From DATJLY01 sp035604615 (GTDB lineage: Bacteria; Pseudomonadota; Alphaproteobacteria; ATCC43930; CGMCC-115725): a stretch of 64,000 bases of DNA. Positions within the stretch are counted from its first letter, which is position 1; every line of letters starts with the position of its first letter. Made by a program: the position numbers and the translations under genes. Positions 1-8,008 of this stretch are shown here, in pieces. The notes beneath the pieces were generated by a model. The model was not told the DNA's origin. It saw only the letters and a program-made list of their open reading frames with translations, and searched no databases. The stretch lies in NCBI GenBank assembly GCA_035604615.1, contig DATNID010000033.1:121127-185126 (forward strand). Direction: 5' to 3'.

Positions 1-46
1 ACCATAGCACGCGGCAGTTACACCGGCAGGACGGGGAGGCGAGGCG

Positions 47-913
47 ATGAAGCTCATGTCGTTCGAGGTCGCGGGGCGCCGCTCGTTCGGCGCGGTCGCG
101 GGGCGGGGCGTCGTCGATCTCGGGCGCAGGCTCGGGGCAAGCTGCGCCGATCTGCGCGCGCTCCTGGCGATGGACGGGCTCGGCCGCGCCGCCGATCTCG
201 CCGCCGGCGCCTCGGCCGATTACGCGCTCGACGAGGTGGTGTTCCTGCCGCCGGTGCCGGCGCCCGACAAGATCGTCTGCGTCGGCGTCAACTATGCCGA
301 CCGCAACACCGAATACACCAATCTCGAAGTGCCGAAATACCCCAACATCTTCCTGCGCACGCCGGGCTCGCTGGTGGGGCACCGCCAGGCGATCGTGCGG
401 CCGCCGGAATCGCCGCAGCTCGACTACGAGGGCGAGTGCGCGATCATCATCGGCCAGGGCGGCCGCCGCATCGCGCCGGAGCGCGCGGCGCGCCACGTCG
501 CCGGCCTCACCTGCCTCAACGAGGGCACCATCCGCGACTGGACCCGCCACGGCACCTTCAACGTGACGCAAGGCAAGAATTTCGAGCGCTCGGGCGCGAT
601 CGGACCGTGGCTGGTCACCACCGACGAGTCGCCTGCCTTCGATGCGTTGCGCGTCATGACCCGCGTCAACGGCGAGGTGCGCCAGGACGACACCACCGCG
701 CATCTCGTGTTCTCGTTCGCGGCGCTCATTGCCTACATCTCCACCTGGACCGAGCTGAAGCCGGGCGACGTCATCGCCACCGGCACGCCGATCGGCGCCG
801 GCGCGCGCTTCAAGCCGCCGCGCTGGCTCGTTCCCGGCGACGTGGTCGAGGTCGAGGTCTCGGGCGTCGGCACGCTCAGCAACACAATCGCCGACGAAGC
901 GGTGACGCGATGA
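47..913 (+). CDS. Fumarylacetoacetate hydrolase family protein
   Basis: A 288-residue protein of the FAH / 2-keto-4-pentenoate hydratase fold. These cytoplasmic enzymes hydrolyse or hydrate acyl-pyruvate-type intermediates late in aromatic degradation, using a divalent metal. The metal-binding core is visible as LDYEGECAIIIG near residue 125 (acidic residues in the E-x-E arrangement), after the conserved CVGVNYADRNTEY near residue 78. The C-terminal TGTPIGAG loop is also typical. The ATG follows a purine-rich GGGGAGGCGAGGCG, a good ribosome site. The stop overlaps the start of the alpha/beta hydrolase (ATGA), so the two are translationally coupled. The substrate cannot be told from sequence. 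Confidence 0.9.
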   Translation: MKLMSFEVAGRRSFGAVAGRGVVDLGRRLGASCADLRALLAMDGLGRAADLAAGASADYALDEVVFLPPVPAPDKIVCVGVNYADRNTEYTNLEVPKYPNIFLRTPGSLVGHRQAIVRPPESPQLDYEGECAIIIGQGGRRIAPERAARHVAGLTCLNEGTIRDWTRHGTFNVTQGKNFERSGAIGPWLVTTDESPAFDALRVMTRVNGEVRQDDTTAHLVFSFAALIAYISTWTELKPGDVIATGTPIGAGARFKPPRWLVPGDVVEVEVSGVGTLSNTIADEAVTR

Positions 914-1764
914 GCACGGTCGAGATGGACCCGCTCGGCTACGAGACCGGCTCGCCGCCGCGGCGCCAGGTCGAGGTCGCCGGCCGCACCATCGCCTATC
1001 GCGAGTCCGGCTACGACAATCCGCTGGTGCTCGTTCTTCTGCACGGCGTGAGCTCGCTGGCGGCGTCGTGGGGGCCGCAATTCGTGTCGCTGCCGTCGCG
1101 CGGCGTTCGCGTCATCGCCTGGGACGCGCCGGGCTATGGCGGCTCGGACCGGCTGCCGCAGGAGAGTCCGGCGCCCTCCGACTATGCCGAAGCGCTCCTG
1201 GGCTTCGTCGACGCGCTGAAGCTCGAGCGCTTCATGCTGCTCGGTCATTCGTTCGGCGCGCTGCCGGCCGCGTCGTTCTGCCGCCTCACCGGCGCGAGCC
1301 GCGTCGAAAAGCTGATCCTTGCCTCGCCGACGCCGGGCTATGCCAAGGCCACGGAGGAGTTGCGCCGCCTGCGCGTCGACGGGCGGCTCAAGGACATGGC
1401 CGCGCTCGGTCCCGCCGGCCTCGCGGCGCAGCGCGCGCCGCAGGTGATGTCAGCCCAGGCGCCGAAGCGGGCGCTGATGCTGGTGCGCGCGGTGATGCAG
1501 GAGATGCGTCCCGACGGCTACGGCCAGGCGGTGCATATGCTCGGCCGCGGCGACATCCTCGAGGAGGCGCGCGGCATCGTCGTGCCGACCCTGGTGATGT
1601 GCGGCAGCAACGACACGGTGACGCCGGAGGAAAGCTGCCGCCGCATTGCCGGCGCCATCCCGGGCGCATGCTTCGAGCTCGTCCCCGGTCCCGGACATGC
1701 CCTTTATATCGAGGCGCCGGGCCCGTTCGACGACGTGGTCGCGCGCTTCATCGGCGCGCGCTGA
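910..1764 (+). CDS. Alpha/beta hydrolase
   Basis: A 284-residue alpha/beta-hydrolase-fold protein. The nucleophile elbow GHSFG, the acid in GSNDTVTPEE and the histidine in GPGHALYIEAP form a complete Ser-Asp-His triad. The oxyanion HG motif is in LLHGVSS. The size fits meta-cleavage-product hydrolases (BphD/MhpC-like) and related esterases. The ATG overlaps the stop of the FAH-family gene by four bases, and a ThDP enzyme starts 14 bases downstream. The trio looks like one operon handling a ring-cleavage product or 2-oxo acid. That pathway role is inferred from context. Confidence 0.88.
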   Translation: MSTVEMDPLGYETGSPPRRQVEVAGRTIAYRESGYDNPLVLVLLHGVSSLAASWGPQFVSLPSRGVRVIAWDAPGYGGSDRLPQESPAPSDYAEALLGFVDALKLERFMLLGHSFGALPAASFCRLTGASRVEKLILASPTPGYAKATEELRRLRVDGRLKDMAALGPAGLAAQRAPQVMSAQAPKRALMLVRAVMQEMRPDGYGQAVHMLGRGDILEEARGIVVPTLVMCGSNDTVTPEESCRRIAGAIPGACFELVPGPGHALYIEAPGPFDDVVARFIGAR

Positions 1765-1778
1765 GGAAAGGACGCTTC

Positions 1779-3443
1779 ATGGCCGACACTATCCCGCCGA
1801 CGGTCGGCGATCTCGCCTCCGCCTTTCTCGAGAGCGTCGGCGTCCAGCTCGCTTTCGGCGTCGTCAGCGTCCACAACATCCCGATCCTCGACGCCATGAA
1901 CCGGCGCGGCCGCATCCGCTTCGTGCCGGCGCGCGGCGAGTCGGGCGCCACCAACATGGCAGACGCGGCTTCACGCGTATCGGGGCGGCTCGGCGTCGTC
2001 GTCACCAGCACCGGCACCGGCGCGGGCAACGCCGCCGGCGCGCTGGTCGAGGCGATCACCGCCGGGACGCCGCTGCTTCATCTCACCGGCCAGGTCGATG
2101 CGCCGTTCCTCGACCGCGGCTTCGGCTATCTCCACGAGGCGCCGGCGCAACTCGCCATGCTGAGCGCCATCTCCAAGAAGGCGTTCCGCCTCACCCGGCC
2201 CGGCGACGCGCTCGCGATGCTGCGCGAGGCCGCGACGTTGGCGCTGACCGCGCCGCAAGGGCCCGTGAGCGTCGAGATACCGATCGACGTGCAGCGCGCC
2301 GAGGTCGAGCTGCCATCGTCCTTCGCGCCGCTCGCGGTACCGGAGACGGTGCCCGATCCCGCCGCGCTCGACCGGCTCGCTTCGCGCATGGAAAAGGCGC
2401 ACCGGCCGCTGCTGTGGCTCGGCGGCGGCGCACGCGAGGCGGGGGCAGCGGTAAGGCGGCTCGTCGCAATGGGCGCCGGCGTCGTCACCAGTTCAGCCGG
2501 ACGCGGCGTCCTGCCCGAAGACCATGCCATGAGCCTCGGCGTGTTCGGCGTCTCGCCGCCGGTCGAGAAACTCTACGACACGGTCGATTTCATGCTCGTG
2601 GTCGGCTCGCATCTGCGCAGCAACGAGACGCGGACCTACAATCTGCGCCTGCCCTTGTCGCGCGGCCGCATCGATGCCGATCCCGCCGCCGAAGGGCGCA
2701 GCTATCCGAGCGAGATTTTCGTCCTCGGCGATTCGCGCCTGGCGCTCGAGGGGCTGGCCGACCGCCTCGCCGGACGGCTCAAGGTCGATCGCGATTTCGC
2801 CGCCGACATCGCCGCCGCGCGACGCGCGGCCGAAGCCGGCATGCGCCAAGGCGCCGCGCCTTATGGGCCGATGATCGAGGCGGTCGAGCGGCTCATGCCG
2901 CGCGACGCGCTGTGGGTGCGCGACATCACGCTCTCGAGCACCGGCTGGGGCGGCCGCGCGCCGGCGATCCGCGACCCGCGCGCGGCGGTCCACGCCATGG
3001 GCGGCGGCATCGGCCAGGGCCTGCCGATGGCGGTGGGCGCGGCGCTCGCGTGCGGCGGGCGCAAGACCGTGGCGCTGGTCGGCGACGGCGGGCTCGCCTT
3101 GAACCTGGGCGAGCTTGCCACCGCGGCCGAGACCGGGGCCGACATCGTGCTGCTGCTGATGAACGACGGCGGGTACGGCGTGATCCGCAACATCCAGGAT
3201 AATTCCTATGGCGGACGGCGCTGCTTCGCCGATCTCAAGATGCCCGAGTTCGGCCTCCTCGCCGAGAGTCTCGGCGTGCCGCACCGGCGGGTCGGCGCGG
3301 TCGACGGGTTCGCGCCGGCCTTCGCGGCGGCCTTGCAGATATCGGGCCTGGCGATCGTCGAGGTCGACATGCGCGCGATCGGACCCTACGTCCAGCGCGG
3401 CGGCAACTTCCCGCCGCCGCCGGCCGCCGGCATCGGGCGGTAA
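1779..3443 (+). CDS. Thiamine-diphosphate-dependent enzyme (acetolactate synthase-like)
   Basis: A 554-residue protein with the three-domain layout of the acetolactate synthase / benzoylformate decarboxylase superfamily. The catalytic glutamate lies in ARGESGATNMADAA near residue 49. The cofactor motif starts GDGGLALNLGELATA and ends NDGGYG, so the usual second Asn of the GDG...NN motif is Asp-Gly here. This suggests a decarboxylase or lyase rather than a true AHAS, and no small regulatory subunit gene is nearby. The ATG sits after AGGAAAGGACG, 14 bases after the hydrolase stop. It meets the nicotinamidase tail-to-tail with no spacer. Reaction not determined. Confidence 0.85.
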   Translation: MADTIPPTVGDLASAFLESVGVQLAFGVVSVHNIPILDAMNRRGRIRFVPARGESGATNMADAASRVSGRLGVVVTSTGTGAGNAAGALVEAITAGTPLLHLTGQVDAPFLDRGFGYLHEAPAQLAMLSAISKKAFRLTRPGDALAMLREAATLALTAPQGPVSVEIPIDVQRAEVELPSSFAPLAVPETVPDPAALDRLASRMEKAHRPLLWLGGGAREAGAAVRRLVAMGAGVVTSSAGRGVLPEDHAMSLGVFGVSPPVEKLYDTVDFMLVVGSHLRSNETRTYNLRLPLSRGRIDADPAAEGRSYPSEIFVLGDSRLALEGLADRLAGRLKVDRDFAADIAAARRAAEAGMRQGAAPYGPMIEAVERLMPRDALWVRDITLSSTGWGGRAPAIRDPRAAVHAMGGGIGQGLPMAVGAALACGGRKTVALVGDGGLALNLGELATAAETGADIVLLLMNDGGYGVIRNIQDNSYGGRRCFADLKMPEFGLLAESLGVPHRRVGAVDGFAPAFAAALQISGLAIVEVDMRAIGPYVQRGGNFPPPPAAGIGR

Positions 3444-4082
3444 TTAGAAGAGAAGCGCCGATTTGATGCAGGCGACGCCCTGGGCCTGGAAGCTCGAGCG
3501 GGTCGCCATGAGCGAATCCTCGACGTCGATGGCACGGCAGCCATCCTCGATGACGAGCGCCGCGAAGCCCTGCCGCACCGCGTCGATCGCCGAGTAGCCG
3601 ACGCAGAAGTCGAACGCCAGCCCGGCGAGGAAGACGCGCTTGATGCCGCGCTCGCGCAGATAGCCGCACAGGCCGGTCTGCGTCCTGCGGTCGTTCTCGA
3701 AGAAGGCCGAATAGGAATCGATCTCGGGACGGAAGCCCTTGCGAATCACCAGGGTGGCGTTGAGGATGGCGAGCCCGGGGTGGAAGTCCGCGCCCGGCGT
3801 GCCCTGGACGCAATGGTCCGGCCACAGGATTTGGGCGCCATAGGGAAACTGGACCACGTCGTGGGGCTTCTTGCCGGGATGGGTCGAGGCGAACGAGCGG
3901 TGTCCGGCCGGGTGCCAGTCCTGGGTCAGCACCACGTTCGGGAAGGCCGGAGCGAGGCGGTTGACCGTCGCCACGACCTCGTCGCCATGCGGGACCGCGA
4001 GGGCGCCGCCCGGGCAGAAATCGTTCTGGACATCGACCACCACCAGCACGTCGGTGTCGCGGATCGCGATCGCTGGGCTCAT
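3444..4082 (-). CDS. pncA: Nicotinamidase (isochorismatase-like hydrolase)
   Basis: A 212-residue nicotinamidase that would hydrolyse nicotinamide to nicotinate in NAD salvage. Signature blocks are DVQNDFCPGGALAVP (catalytic Asp and metal site), TQDWHPAGHRSFAS (metal histidines), LWPDHCVQGTPGADFHP, and GLAFDFCVGYSAIDA with the nucleophilic cysteine. Length and motif order match PncA rather than generic isochorismatases. The start ATG lies in the 69-base divergent gap with the quinone oxidoreductase gene. Confidence 0.93.
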   Translation of the reverse strand: MSPAIAIRDTDVLVVVDVQNDFCPGGALAVPHGDEVVATVNRLAPAFPNVVLTQDWHPAGHRSFASTHPGKKPHDVVQFPYGAQILWPDHCVQGTPGADFHPGLAILNATLVIRKGFRPEIDSYSAFFENDRRTQTGLCGYLRERGIKRVFLAGLAFDFCVGYSAIDAVRQGFAALVIEDGCRAIDVEDSLMATRSSFQAQGVACIKSALLF

Positions 4083-4093
4083 CGCGGCGCCCC

Positions 4094-4121
4094 TTTCCCA
4101 GTAGCTACGGTGCGATATTAT
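4094..4121 (+). promoter_or_regulatory. Candidate promoter for the quinone oxidoreductase gene
   Basis: A TATTAT -10-like hexamer (4116-4121) lies 16 bases after TTTCCC (4094-4099), about 30 bases before the ATG at 4152. The stretch is an A+T-rich island in otherwise very G+C-rich DNA. The -35 match is weak, so this is a tentative sigma-70-type call. Confidence 0.35.
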
Positions 4122-4151
4122 CATTTCGCGGTAGAAAATGGAGAGGCGAAC

Positions 4152-5081
4152 ATGCTCGCCCTGGTCAATACGCCGAACGGCCCGGCGCCGGTCGAACTGC
4201 GCGAGGTCGCCGAGCCTTCGCCCGCGCGCGACGAAGCGGTGGTTGCGATCCACGCCTTCTCGCTCAATCGCGGCGAATTGACCTTGATGCGCATCCGGCC
4301 CGAGGGCTGGCGCCCCGGCCAGGATGTGAGCGGCGTGGTGGTCCGTGCGGCTGCGGACGGCTCGGGCCCCAAGGAGGGGACCCGCGTGGTGGCGCTGATC
4401 GACGGCGCCGGCTGGGCCGAACGCGCCGCCGCTTCGGTCCACCGCGTTGCGCCCCTGCCGGACGGGGTGAGCTACGCCGCGGCGGCGGCCCTGCCGGTGG
4501 CGGGGATCACCGCGCTCCGGACCTTGCGCTATGGCGAGCCGCTGATCGGAAGGCGTGTCCTCGTCACCGGCGCCGCCGGCGGGGTCGGCAATCTGGCGGT
4601 GCAGCTCGCGGCGCGATCGGGCGCCCGGGTCACTGCGGTGGTGGGCCGCCCCGGGCGCGGGCGCAACCTCGCCTTCCTCGGCGCCGCGGAACTGGTCGAG
4701 GGCATCGACAAGGCCGACGGGCGCTATGCGCTGGTGCTCGAATCGGCCGGCGGCGCGTCGCTCGCCGAAGCGATCAAGCGGCTCGAGCCGCGGGGGACGG
4801 TGGTGATTTTCGGCAATTCCTCGGGCGAACCCACCAGCATCGGCTTCCGCGATTTCGGCGAACATAACAACGCGCGCATCCAGTCGTTCCACTCCTTCAC
4901 CTCGGGGCCGGAGGAGCAGTTCGCGCCCGATCTCGGATTGCTGGTCGGCCTCGTCGCCGACGGTTCGCTCAAGCCGCAGATCGGCAGCGAGCGGAGCTGG
5001 CGCGACCTGCCGCAGGTCGCGGTCGAGCTGCGCGAGCGACGCGTCGATGGCAAGGCGATCTTCCGCGTCGAGCAGCGCTGA
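4152..5081 (+). CDS. Zinc-binding-alcohol-dehydrogenase-family / quinone oxidoreductase
   Basis: A 309-residue member of the medium-chain dehydrogenase/reductase superfamily, quinone oxidoreductase branch. The N-terminal GroES-like domain carries AFSLNRGELTLMR and PGQDVSGVVV. The Rossmann NADPH-binding motif VTGAAGGVGNLAVQLA is near residue 138. The structural and catalytic zinc cysteines are absent, as in NADPH:quinone reductases. The ATG follows GGAGAGGCGAAC, a good ribosome site. The lipoprotein gene starts seven bases after its stop. The substrate is probably a quinone or enone but cannot be specified. Confidence 0.85.
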   Translation: MLALVNTPNGPAPVELREVAEPSPARDEAVVAIHAFSLNRGELTLMRIRPEGWRPGQDVSGVVVRAAADGSGPKEGTRVVALIDGAGWAERAAASVHRVAPLPDGVSYAAAAALPVAGITALRTLRYGEPLIGRRVLVTGAAGGVGNLAVQLAARSGARVTAVVGRPGRGRNLAFLGAAELVEGIDKADGRYALVLESAGGASLAEAIKRLEPRGTVVIFGNSSGEPTSIGFRDFGEHNNARIQSFHSFTSGPEEQFAPDLGLLVGLVADGSLKPQIGSERSWRDLPQVAVELRERRVDGKAIFRVEQR

Positions 5082-5087
5082 GGCGCA

Positions 5088-5591
5088 ATGCGGCGCGTTG
5101 CAGCAATCCTGGCGGTGGCGCTGGCCCTCGCATCCTGCGCGCAGATGCCGCGCAAGATCGAGGCGCAGGAGAAATCGCGCGACCTCCTCGCCAGATGCGA
5201 GGCCCTGCGCGAAGCCGGGCGGCTGAAGACCCATGTCGAAGTGGTCGATTGCGCCTTGCAGAGGGTGATCGACACCTGGACCGCGGCGGGCTATCCGTTC
5301 ATGGACCTGGTCTATGTGTGGATCCAGGCGCGGCGCAACGGCGCCGACCGCATCGACCGCGGCCAAGCGACCGAGGCGGAGGTCGAGCGACAGCTCGCCC
5401 AGCTCGACGCCCGCATCGACGACGAGGAGAAGCGTCGCCAAGACTTGATCTCGCGCGGCGCGAACCCCGCTCCGGTCGCGCCGGAGACGCTGGTCGTCGG
5501 CCTCGACACCTTGTCGCCGCGGCCGATCGCGAAGCCGCGTCAACCCGAAGGCAACTGCGTCAGCATCGGCCCGTTCCGCCAGTGCAACTGA
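5088..5591 (+). CDS. Small putative lipoprotein of unknown function
   Basis: A 167-residue protein beginning with a short positive N-terminus, a hydrophobic stretch and a lipobox-like LASC, so it is probably cleaved and lipidated at Cys17. The mature part is charged, with a predicted helical EAEVERQLAQLDARIDDEEK segment near residue 105. Two or three cysteines remain, including a C-terminal one in the NCVSIGPFRQCN tail. I do not recognise the family. It follows the quinone oxidoreductase closely enough to be cotranscribed. Confidence 0.7.
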   Translation: MRRVAAILAVALALASCAQMPRKIEAQEKSRDLLARCEALREAGRLKTHVEVVDCALQRVIDTWTAAGYPFMDLVYVWIQARRNGADRIDRGQATEAEVERQLAQLDARIDDEEKRRQDLISRGANPAPVAPETLVVGLDTLSPRPIAKPRQPEGNCVSIGPFRQCN

Positions 5592-5597
5592 AGCGCG

Positions 5598-6872
5598 CTA
5601 CCAGCGCGCGGCGGCATGTTCCGCGAATGCCTGGCGCCAGTCGGCGCCCGCCGGCACCAGCCCGTCATGCGGTCGGACGCCGCGATAGGATGGCGGATCG
5701 AGACCCGGCGGCCGCTCGCCGCGCTCGACCGCGCGGGTGGCGTCGAGCAGGATGCGGCGCATCACCACGATGGCGCGGTCCGAACTGCCGAGATACTCCT
5801 TGCCGCGGTCGACGATCGCGCCCATTCCTTCCTGCAGCGCCATGTCCTGGGTATTGATGCCTGTGATGCCGGTGAAGCTCGTCGTCTTCTGCAGCGCGCG
5901 GTCGATGAAATAGTCGTTTGACGCGTTGGCCTTGAGGCGGAAGGTGCCGGGGACATAGTCGTTCCGGCCGCGGCCATAGCCGGCCTCGAGCTGCTCGACA
6001 TAATCGGGGTCGAGGACGGCGTTCGCGTCGTAGCCGCACATCCAGTTGTAGACATGCGTGTGCGTATCGTCGATCGGGACCCAGATATGCCCGTCGTAGC
6101 GCGGTACCTTGAAGTTGGAGGCGAGCCCCGTTTGCACGACGTTGGGGCGCATCTGCTGGAACGGGAGGATGTACTGGTAGACGCGCACGAAATTCTTGTC
6201 CGCGTCGAACTTGCGGCTGGAGACGTAGTGGTAGCCGTAATCGGTCTCGAACACCTCGATCCGGGGCGCGCCGTCGCGGGCGAACAGGTTGTTGCGGTCG
6301 CCGATGCGGTTGTTGTGGAGGAACGACACGTGCGCGGTGTCGAGCCCGCCCTCGAGCCCCTGGAGGTAATTGCTGGATTGGAAGGTCTTGGAGACAGATC
6401 GATGGGTCTCGGGCGCGCGGGTCCATTCGTAGTCGGGGGCGGCGGGCATGTCCGCGGGCGGCCCGAGATAGGCCCACACGAGGCCGCCGCGCTCGACCGT
6501 CTTGTAGGCTTTGATCGCGGTGCCGTCCTTCAAGGGCGTGCCGGCCTGCTCCGACGGCATGTCGACGCACTTGCCGTCGACGTCGAACTTCCAGCCGTGA
6601 TAGACGCAGCGCAGCCCGCATTCCTCGTTGCGCGCGAGAACGAGCGGCGCGCGGCGGTGCGGACAGTAAGCGTCGACGAGGCCGACTCGCCCGTCGCTGT
6701 CGCGGAAGGCGATCAGATCCTCGCCGAGGAGCCGCACCCGGATCGGCGCGCCGTCGCGCTCGAGCAGTTCCTGCGACAGCGCCGCCGGCTGCCAATAGCG
6801 GCGGAACAGCGTGCCCGCCGGCGTGCCGGGGCCGACCCGCACCAGGCGCTCGTTGTCTTCGTGACGCAGCAT
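5598..6872 (-). CDS. Rieske non-heme iron oxygenase (phthalate-dioxygenase-like oxygenase subunit)
   Basis: A 424-residue oxygenase component. The Rieske [2Fe-2S] motif is CPHRRA near residue 70 and CVYHGW near residue 89. The mononuclear iron site is visible as GGLDTAHVSFLHN near residue 170. The architecture resembles phthalate 4,5-dioxygenase and phenoxybenzoate dioxygenase oxygenases, which work as alpha-only proteins with a separate reductase. No reductase or beta subunit gene adjoins it. The ATG is preceded by GGAGGAG, eight bases upstream, and by a TATAAT-bearing promoter. Substrate probably an aromatic acid or ether, by family only. Confidence 0.9.
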   Translation of the reverse strand: MLRHEDNERLVRVGPGTPAGTLFRRYWQPAALSQELLERDGAPIRVRLLGEDLIAFRDSDGRVGLVDAYCPHRRAPLVLARNEECGLRCVYHGWKFDVDGKCVDMPSEQAGTPLKDGTAIKAYKTVERGGLVWAYLGPPADMPAAPDYEWTRAPETHRSVSKTFQSSNYLQGLEGGLDTAHVSFLHNNRIGDRNNLFARDGAPRIEVFETDYGYHYVSSRKFDADKNFVRVYQYILPFQQMRPNVVQTGLASNFKVPRYDGHIWVPIDDTHTHVYNWMCGYDANAVLDPDYVEQLEAGYGRGRNDYVPGTFRLKANASNDYFIDRALQKTTSFTGITGINTQDMALQEGMGAIVDRGKEYLGSSDRAIVVMRRILLDATRAVERGERPPGLDPPSYRGVRPHDGLVPAGADWRQAFAEHAAARW

Positions 6873-6905
6873 CGGATCGGCTCCTCCGGCTCAGCCCGGT
6901 CATGC

Positions 6906-6934
6906 ATTATAGATGAGGCTGCGATCCCGAACCA
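6906..6934 (-). promoter_or_regulatory. Candidate promoter of the Rieske oxygenase gene
   Basis: Read on the minus strand, a perfect TATAAT lies at 6911-6906, with a weak -35 candidate TGGTTC at 6934-6929 (17-base spacer). The predicted start point is about 26 bases before the oxygenase ATG, leaving room for its GGAGGAG ribosome site. The -10 is convincing and the -35 is not. Confidence 0.5.
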
Positions 6935-7008
6935 TGTGCGGGCGCGCATCGGGGCGGTGCGGCGCCGAGCGCCGCCTGCTAGCATGGGCGAAACACACGG
7001 GGGAACGC

Positions 7009-7995
7009 ATGAACAGGATCATGGCCGCGCTGGCCGCCGCGCTTGTCTTGACGGCATTGGCCGCGCGCGCGGACGAGACGCTCGGGGTCAACGCCTTTCC
7101 CGGCGCCGCCAACCTGCCGCTCCTGGTGGGCCAGCACGAGGGCATGTTCCACAAGCACGGCATCGAAATCGCGCTGTCGCATCCCAAGGGCTCGGTGGAT
7201 CAGTTGAAGGGACTGATGGACGGGAAATACGCCGTGCTGCTGACCGCGCTCGACAATGTCGTGGCGTACCATGACGGGCACGGCGAGGCCGATCTCGGCG
7301 GCCCCATCGACCTGGTCGCGTTCATGGGCATGGATACGGGCTTCCTGTCGCTCATGGCGTCTCCCGGCACCAAGACGATCGCCGACCTCGAGGGCAAGAC
7401 CATGGCGGTCGACGCGCTCACCACCGGCTTCAGCTTCGCGCTCCAGGAACTGCTCGCGCGCGGCGGCGTGGCCAAGGACAAGGTGAGCTATGCCGCGTTC
7501 GGCAGCAGCGGCGCGCGCTGGAAGGCGCTGTCGGAGGGCAAGGCGCAGGCCGCGCTCCTCAACATGCCGTTCGATCTCGTCGCGTCCGATCAGGGCTTCG
7601 TCAAGCTCGCCACGGTCGCGCAGACGCTCGGGCATTACCAGGCGACCGCCGCCGCGGTGCGCGAGAGCTGGGCCAAGGAGCATCCGGCCATTCTCGTCTC
7701 GTTCCTGCGCGGCTATCGCGAGTCGGTGCGGTGGATGGTCGCGCCCAAGAACAAGGACGCTTCGATCGCGATCCTGCACGGCGAGCTGCCCGACCTCGAC
7801 GCGGCCAAGCTCGCCCGCATTTACGCGCTGCTGACCGATCCCAAGCAGGGCATCGCGCGCGATCTCGCGATCGACCCCAAGGGCGCGGCGATGGTGCTGA
7901 CCTTGCGCGCCCGCTATGCCGCGCCCGCCGCCAAGCCGGCGCATGACTGGCGCGGCTATGTCGATCTCTCCTATCTCGCGCGATCGCGGAAGTGA
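7009..7995 (+). CDS. ABC transporter solute-binding protein, NMT1/SsuA type
   Basis: A 328-residue periplasmic binding protein with a clear Sec signal peptide (MNRIMAALAAALVLTALAARA). The mature fold starts with the NMT1/THI5 pattern: NAFPGAANLPLLVGQHEGMF, then KGLMDGKYAVLLTALDNV. Relatives bind aromatic sulfonates, pyrimidines, phthalates and related small acids. The ATG follows GGGGGAACGC. The permease gene begins 13 bases downstream, so the two are probably cotranscribed. The partner ATPase is not present here. Confidence 0.82.
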   Translation: MNRIMAALAAALVLTALAARADETLGVNAFPGAANLPLLVGQHEGMFHKHGIEIALSHPKGSVDQLKGLMDGKYAVLLTALDNVVAYHDGHGEADLGGPIDLVAFMGMDTGFLSLMASPGTKTIADLEGKTMAVDALTTGFSFALQELLARGGVAKDKVSYAAFGSSGARWKALSEGKAQAALLNMPFDLVASDQGFVKLATVAQTLGHYQATAAAVRESWAKEHPAILVSFLRGYRESVRWMVAPKNKDASIAILHGELPDLDAAKLARIYALLTDPKQGIARDLAIDPKGAAMVLTLRARYAAPAAKPAHDWRGYVDLSYLARSRK

Positions 7996-8008
7996 CGGCG
8001 GGGCAGGG

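Noticed and set aside
3444..5543. A very long minus-strand frame continuing upstream of the nicotinamidase.
   Set aside because: Only the last 212 codons match nicotinamidase. The rest is antisense to the quinone oxidoreductase and lipoprotein genes, which have good starts and motifs; long antisense frames are expected at this G+C.
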